A stretch of 64,000 nucleotides of DNA from Actinomadura parmotrematis. GTDB taxonomy: Bacteria > Actinomycetota > Actinomycetes > Streptosporangiales > Streptosporangiaceae. This document shows positions 59,282 through 64,000 of the stretch, piece by piece; the first letter of the stretch is position 1; each line of letters opens with the position of its first letter. The stretch is from NCBI RefSeq assembly GCF_019458805.1, contig NZ_JAIBOA010000032.1:1-64000 (forward strand). Direction: 5' to 3'. The notes beneath the pieces were generated by a model. That model ran no database searches. It was not told the origin of the DNA and worked only from the letters and a program-made list of their open reading frames with translations. The translations under genes were made by a program, and so were the position numbers.

Positions 59282-61992
59282 ACCTCGCCGCCGTCCCCGG
59301 CCTCGCCCTGCTGTGCGGCGCCGGGCTCCTGGTCCCCTCACCGCACCCGCACCACGGCCATCACGCCCCCTCCGCCCCGCCGCCGTCGCCGACCCTGGAG
59401 CCGATTCCGGCGCCGCCGACCGAGGGCCTGTCGCGCTTCCTGGTGCGGCTGGTCGACAAGGTCTTCGACGGGTTGTTCGCCTTCGACCCCGCACGTTTCG
59501 CCGCACACGCGGGACGCCACGCCGTTACCGCGCTCGTCCTGGTCCTGGCCGTGGTGGCCGCCTCGACGGCGGGACGCTCGGCGCTGTGCCGGTGGCGCAA
59601 CGGCCGCCACGCCGAAGGTGCGCGGCTGGTGGAGATCGCCGCGCCGCCCCAGGTCGAGGCCGCCAGCGCCGCCAAGCTGTGGGGGCACCTGTTCGGCTTG
59701 GCCGCCCCCTGGTGGAAGCGCCTGCTGTTCGGGCAGCCGCATCTGGCGTTCGAGATCGCCGCCGACCAGGCCGGAGCCCGGTTCCAGATCTGGGTTCCCG
59801 GCACCGTCCCGCCCGGCCTGGTGGAGAAGACCGTGCGCGGTGCCTGGCCCGGCGCGGGCGTCACCACCCGCCCCGCCGCGCCCCTCCTCCCGCCCGGAGC
59901 CTCGGCGGCGGGGGGCCGCCTGGTGCTGGCCCGCCCCGACCATCACCCGATCGAGACCAAGCACCCCTCCGACCCGTTGCGGTCGGTGCTGGAGGCCGTC
60001 ACCGGCCTCGGCGAAGGCGAGACGGCCGCGGTGCAGCTGATACTGCGCCCTTGCGTCGGGCGCCGGCTACGCCGAGCCCACCGCGCCGCCTCCGCCCTGC
60101 GCGGCGCCCGCTCCACCGCACCCCAGGCCGCCGCCTTCGACCTGCTCACCCCCGGCGCCGGCCACGCCAAGCCCCGCCCCTTCGAGGTCGCCGCCCTGTT
60201 CCCCGAGCGCGCCGACCAGGTCCGCGCCATCCTGCGCAAAGCCGCCCAGCCCCGCTACGCCGCCGAGCTGCGCTACGGCGTGGCCACCACCCGCCACGCC
60301 ACCCACCATGCCCCCCGCCACGCCACCCGCCTGCAGACCCCCCAGGACGAGGAGGCGGCCGCCCGGCAGGCGGCGCGCGGCTGGCTGCGCTCCACCGCCC
60401 ACCAGCTCGCCGCGCCCTTCGCGCTGTTCGCCGCCGGGGAGCAGTTCCTGGCCCGCCGCCGCCTGCACGCCCCAGCCGCGCGCATGAACGCCCGCCGCAT
60501 GGGGCGCGGGTTCCTGCTGTGCCGCGACGAGATCGCCGCCCTGGCGCACCTGCCCTACGACCTGGACGCCCCCGGCATCACCCGCGCCGGAGCCCGCCCC
60601 GTCGCGCCCGCGCCCACCGTCCCGGCGGGAGGGTGCGACGTGCGGGTCCTCGGCGACGCCGAGGCCGGGCCGCCTCGCCCGGTCGGCCTGGCCGTGGCCG
60701 GCGCCCGCCAGCATCTGCACGTGCTCGGCCAGACCGGTACCGGCAAGTCCACGTTCCTGGCCAACCAGATCCTCGCCGACGCCCGCGCCGGGCGCGGGGC
60801 GCTGGTCATCGACCCCAAAGGCGACCTCATCACCGACATCCTGGAACGCCTGCCCGAACGCTCCATCGGCCGCACGGTGGTGTTCGACCCGGCCGAGGAC
60901 GGGCCGCCGCCGTGCATCAACGTCCTGGCCGGTGCCGATCTGGCGTTCTCGGCCGAGGCGATCGTCACCACCTTCCGCCGCTGCTTCTCCGCCGCCTGGG
61001 GACCGCGCATGGACGACATCATGCGCTCGGCTTGCCTCACCCTGGTCAAGGTCCGCGGCCCAGAGGCCACCTTGGCCGAGGTGCCCCAACTGCTCACCGA
61101 CGACCGCTTCCGCGCCCAGATCACCGCCTCGTTGCCCGACCCGCTGCTGCGCGGGTTCTGGACGACCTACGAAGACCTCTCGACCGCCGGGCAGTCCGCG
61201 CTCATCAGCCCCGTCATGAACCGCCTGCGCGCCGTCCTGGGACGGCCCTTCATCCAGCAGGCCCTCTCGGGCTCGTCCTCGACGGTGGATCTGGGCCGCA
61301 CCCTCAACACCGGCGGCCTGGTCCTGGTCCGCGCCGCCAAAGGGATGCTCGGCGAGGACGCCGCCCGCCTGTTCGGCTCCCTGCTGCTGGCCAACGTCTG
61401 GCAGGCCATCACCCCGCGCGCCCACCAAGTCGAGGCCGACCGCCGCGACGTCACCGCCTACGTCGACGAGGCCCACAACTTCCTCAACCTGCCCGGCTCG
61501 ATCTCCGACATTCTCGCCGAAGCCCGCGCCTACCGCCTGTCCCTGGTCGTCGCCCACCAGCACCTGTCCCAGCTCCCCCGCGACCTGCGCGAAGCGGTCT
61601 CGGCCGACGCCCGCAACAAGATCTACTTCACCGCCTCGCCCGAGGACGCCGCCGAACTCGCCCGCCACACCGCCCCCCTCCTGGGCGCCCACGACCTGTC
61701 CCACCTCGGCGGCTACCAGGCCGCCGCCCGCACCACCCACGGCAACACCGCCAACCCGCCCTTCACCTTCCGCACCCGCCCCCTGCCCGAACCCGTCCCC
61801 GGCCGCGCCGAGGCCGTCCGCGCCGCCTCCCGCGCCGCCTTCGCCCCCGTCCCCGACGAGCCGGACTCCGCGCAGGCGACCGCAGACGGTGTCCCGATCG
61901 ACAAGCGCCGCCACGACATCAAGCCCCGCACCACCGGACCGGACAACGCGGGCCCACAGGGCGCCGAGACCGACGACCAGGAGCCGCGTTGA
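59278..61992 (+). CDS. VirD4/TraG-type coupling ATPase
   Basis: 904 aa from GTG 59278. N-terminal signal/membrane helices (about 5-20 and 85-110) and a variable domain precede the motor: GQTGTGKSTFLANQ at about 483, LVIDPKGDLITD, Walker B AYVDEAHNFL at about 729 and LSLVVAHQHLSQLP. It would deliver DNA substrate to the channel. The PKGD motif and TraG-like order are clear. Confidence 0.9.
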   Translation: MNLAAVPGLALLCGAGLLVPSPHPHHGHHAPSAPPPSPTLEPIPAPPTEGLSRFLVRLVDKVFDGLFAFDPARFAAHAGRHAVTALVLVLAVVAASTAGRSALCRWRNGRHAEGARLVEIAAPPQVEAASAAKLWGHLFGLAAPWWKRLLFGQPHLAFEIAADQAGARFQIWVPGTVPPGLVEKTVRGAWPGAGVTTRPAAPLLPPGASAAGGRLVLARPDHHPIETKHPSDPLRSVLEAVTGLGEGETAAVQLILRPCVGRRLRRAHRAASALRGARSTAPQAAAFDLLTPGAGHAKPRPFEVAALFPERADQVRAILRKAAQPRYAAELRYGVATTRHATHHAPRHATRLQTPQDEEAAARQAARGWLRSTAHQLAAPFALFAAGEQFLARRRLHAPAARMNARRMGRGFLLCRDEIAALAHLPYDLDAPGITRAGARPVAPAPTVPAGGCDVRVLGDAEAGPPRPVGLAVAGARQHLHVLGQTGTGKSTFLANQILADARAGRGALVIDPKGDLITDILERLPERSIGRTVVFDPAEDGPPPCINVLAGADLAFSAEAIVTTFRRCFSAAWGPRMDDIMRSACLTLVKVRGPEATLAEVPQLLTDDRFRAQITASLPDPLLRGFWTTYEDLSTAGQSALISPVMNRLRAVLGRPFIQQALSGSSSTVDLGRTLNTGGLVLVRAAKGMLGEDAARLFGSLLLANVWQAITPRAHQVEADRRDVTAYVDEAHNFLNLPGSISDILAEARAYRLSLVVAHQHLSQLPRDLREAVSADARNKIYFTASPEDAAELARHTAPLLGAHDLSHLGGYQAAARTTHGNTANPPFTFRTRPLPEPVPGRAEAVRAASRAAFAPVPDEPDSAQATADGVPIDKRRHDIKPRTTGPDNAGPQGAETDDQEPR

Positions 61993-62903
61993 GCATCGCC
62001 GACGGTCCCGCGCGCCGCACCGGCCGTAAGGTCTCGGCCGCCCTGTTGGAGCGGCTGACCGAACGCGACCTGGAGGTACTCGCGCTGGTGTGGGAACACC
62101 GCGTTTTCACCACCGACCAGATAGCCAAGATCTTCTTCCCCAGCGTCAGCGCCACGCGCCAGCGACTGATCCGGCTCTACCGGATGCAGGCGCTCATCCG
62201 GCACCAGCCCTGGTCCGCCAACGGCACCGGCACCGTCCCCTACCGATGGGCGCTAGGCCCGGCGGGCGCCCAGATCCTCGCCATCCGGCAAGGAGTCACG
62301 CTGAAAGAGCTGCGATACCGGCCCGAGCAGGCCGCCGGATACCTGCTGTCGCGCACCGCCCACCACCAGCTCGGCGTCAACGGCTTCTTCGCCGACCTGC
62401 ACGCGACCGCCCGCCGCTCCGGTCGGGGATGCCGGGTAGCCGAGTGGTGGTCCGAACGGCACTGCGCCCGCCTGTGGGGACTGCACGCCCGACCCGACGC
62501 CTTCGGCCGCTGGGAAGAACCCGCCCCCGACACCTCCTCCGGACCGCCGGCCAGCGTGGAGTTCTTCCTCGAACACGACACCGGCACCGAACCCCTGGAC
62601 CGCGTCACCGCCAAACTCACCGGATACGCCAAACTCGCCGCCGCCACCGGCATCAACACCCCACTCCTGCTGTGGTTGCCGAACGCCACGCGCGAGGCCA
62701 ACCTGCGGCGCCTGCTCGCCACCCCGAAGATCCCGGTCGCCACCGCCGTACAGACCGCCGAACCCGCCCCCGTCCTCGGTGCCGTCGGGGACGGTCCGGC
62801 GGGGCCGGTGTGGCTACCGGCCGGGGTGACCGGTCCCCGCCGCCGTCTGGCCGCGCTCACCGACGCATGGGACGCCCCCGACCGGCCCCGGGGCGACCGC
62901 TGA
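61989..62903 (+). CDS. Replication-relaxation family protein
   Basis: 304 aa from TTG 61989, which overlaps the preceding stop (TTGA). A winged-helix N-terminus (RDLEVLALVWEHRVFTTDQI, RLIRLYRMQALIRHQP) and a C-terminal nuclease-like domain (VEFFLEHDTGTEPLDRVTAK, LLLWLPNATREANLRRLL) match the Replic_Relax family of rolling-circle plasmids and ICEs. Likely the relaxase-associated protein of this element, as no classical relaxase is visible here. Confidence 0.82.
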   Translation: MSIADGPARRTGRKVSAALLERLTERDLEVLALVWEHRVFTTDQIAKIFFPSVSATRQRLIRLYRMQALIRHQPWSANGTGTVPYRWALGPAGAQILAIRQGVTLKELRYRPEQAAGYLLSRTAHHQLGVNGFFADLHATARRSGRGCRVAEWWSERHCARLWGLHARPDAFGRWEEPAPDTSSGPPASVEFFLEHDTGTEPLDRVTAKLTGYAKLAAATGINTPLLLWLPNATREANLRRLLATPKIPVATAVQTAEPAPVLGAVGDGPAGPVWLPAGVTGPRRRLAALTDAWDAPDRPRGDR

Positions 62904-63901
62904 TGCCGCTCGTAGCGGCGGCGGGCACCGGGGTAGTGCTCCTGGTGGCGCTGTTCGTCGGCATCCTCGCCGCCCTCACCGGCACCGGCGCCGGTGCCGG
63001 GGGTGCGGGTGGCGGGACGTGTCAGGGAACGCCGGGCGCGGGCGCCGCCGGTATCCCGCCCGCCTACCTCGCGCTCTACGTGCGAGCCGGAGTCCGCTAC
63101 GGCATCCCCTGGAACGTCCTGGCCGCCGTCGGGTCGGTGGAGTCCGACCACGGCCGAGGTCGCAGCCCCGGCATCACCTCCGGCAGTAACTACGCGGGCG
63201 CCTCGGGCCCGATGCAGTTCCTCGCCGGAACCTGGGCCGCGTTCGGCGTCGACGGCGACCACAACGGCACCAAGAACGTCTTCGACCCCGCCGACGCGAT
63301 CCCCGGCGCCGCCAACTACCTGCGCCACAACGGCGCCCCCGCCAAGATGCGCGCCGCCCTGTTCGCCTACAACCACAGCACGGCCTACGTGAACACCGTC
63401 CTGGCACGCGCCACCACCTACGCGCGCGGCACCAACAGCACCTCCGCGTGCGCGGACCCGGCCGGGCTCGCCGGACCGGTCTCAGGGCGAGCCGGAACGG
63501 TGGTGCGGGCGGCGCTCCGATGGATCGGCACCCCCTACTCCTGGGGCGGAGGCGGACTGACCGGCCCGACCCGAGGATTCGGGCGCGGCGCGGGCACGGT
63601 CGGATTCGACTGCTCGGGCCTCACCCGCTACGCCTGGCACCAGGCCGGGGTGAACCTCCCGCGCACCTCCCAAGAGCAGTGGCGGACTCTGCCGCACGTG
63701 CCGGCCGCCCAGGCATCTCCCGGAGACCTGGTGTTCTTCAAAGGCTCCTACGGCACCATGAACGCCCCCGGCCACGTCGCCCTCGTCATCGACGGCCGTC
63801 GCATGGTCGAGGCCCCCTACACCGGCGCCGCCGTCCGCATCAGCCCTCTCAAAGGCCGCTCTGACCTCGTTGGCTACGCCCGCCCGCGCACCACCCGCTA
63901 A
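62903..63901 (+). CDS. Lytic transglycosylase plus NlpC/P60 endopeptidase
   Basis: 332 aa, overlapping the previous gene as TGATG. After a membrane helix (VVLLVALFVGILAALTG) comes a transglycosylase domain with Glu in GSVESDHGRG (about 80), GPMQFLAGTWAAFG and AANYLRHNG. It is followed by an NlpC/P60 domain: FDCSGLTRYAW (Cys about 237), PGDLVFFKG and GHVALVIDGR (His about 290). A VirB1-like enzyme that opens peptidoglycan for the conjugation channel. All catalytic residues are present. Confidence 0.92.
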   Translation: MPLVAAAGTGVVLLVALFVGILAALTGTGAGAGGAGGGTCQGTPGAGAAGIPPAYLALYVRAGVRYGIPWNVLAAVGSVESDHGRGRSPGITSGSNYAGASGPMQFLAGTWAAFGVDGDHNGTKNVFDPADAIPGAANYLRHNGAPAKMRAALFAYNHSTAYVNTVLARATTYARGTNSTSACADPAGLAGPVSGRAGTVVRAALRWIGTPYSWGGGGLTGPTRGFGRGAGTVGFDCSGLTRYAWHQAGVNLPRTSQEQWRTLPHVPAAQASPGDLVFFKGSYGTMNAPGHVALVIDGRRMVEAPYTGAAVRISPLKGRSDLVGYARPRTTR

Positions 63902-64000
63902 CCCACCCGCGCCGCACCCATCACGGGCCGTGAAACGCGCCGTACGGACCTCACACAACGACAGGCACATCCCCGGGGGCGGCCCCACGGGTCCGGGGCG

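Larger units (their letters stand above)
45245..64000. mobile_element. Second integrative element with type IV secretion genes, right end outside
   Basis: The element starts at tRNA-Leu with the integrase operon, then a nuclease-like gene, a sigma-like regulator and a T4SS operon reaching the right edge. A second copy of the tRNA-Leu 3' half should lie further right. It combines serine integration with VirB4/VirD4-type conjugation, unlike the AICE at the left end, which uses an FtsK translocase. Confidence 0.85.

Overview
This is very high-GC actinobacterial DNA. An actinobacterial topA-tmk-holB block with a transporter-fused thymidylate kinase, a DesA3/Rv3230c-type desaturase pair, a DUF5703 protein and a chaplin-type surface protein point to a filamentous actinomycete. 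I infer Streptosporangiales, perhaps Thermomonosporaceae/Actinomadura; the genus is an inference, not something read directly.

The window has three parts. (1) About 1-13,461 is accessory DNA ending in an actinomycete integrative and conjugative element (AICE). Left to right it holds a truncated NB-ARC/TPR (STAND) protein with a small partner, two paralogous HTH-plus-P-loop-kinase proteins around a guanylate-kinase-like protein, a GntR repressor with a dense operator, and the AICE module: FtsK-like translocase, Spd-type membrane proteins, RepSA-like initiator, excisionase and tyrosine integrase. The integrase abuts the 3' end of a tRNA-Thr(CGT) gene (13,461-13,536), the evident attachment site. 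The left att site was not found.

(2) About 13,537-45,217 looks like ordinary chromosome. It carries a secreted tripeptidyl-peptidase-like hydrolase; a TetR/MFS pair with four tandem operators; a MacAB-like export operon with two FPGG-repeat proteins; a ferredoxin-reductase/fatty-acid-desaturase pair; RicT-like PSP1 protein; LMW-PTP and fructosamine-kinase-like genes; an ECF sigma/membrane partner pair; an orphan histidine kinase; a PiT phosphate transporter; holB, tmk and topA; a repeat-rich noncoding stretch (39.6-40.45 kb); a protein with eight chaplin-like repeats; and an M20 peptidase.

(3) From tRNA-Leu(GAG) at 45,218 to the right edge is a second integrated element. A serine integrase whose last codons lie inside the tRNA gene ends a tightly coupled leftward operon: degenerate methyltransferase, DNA methyltransferase, zinc-ribbon protein, a 173-aa resolvase-fold protein without the catalytic serine, a truncated HTH protein, a second such 173-aa resolvase-fold protein, and the integrase. 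Rightward follow a lower-GC coiled-coil protein resembling pPIWI-associated nucleases, a sigma-like regulator, and a type IV secretion operon (VirB2-, VirB6-, PrgI/VirB3-, VirB4- and VirD4-like proteins, a replication-relaxation protein, a lytic transglycosylase/NlpC enzyme) with start/stop overlaps at every junction. Its right boundary is outside the window.

The most unusual material is the integrase operon with two apparently dead recombinase-fold companions and duplicated leaders, the multi-chaplin protein, and the hairpin/tandem-repeat stretch beside it.
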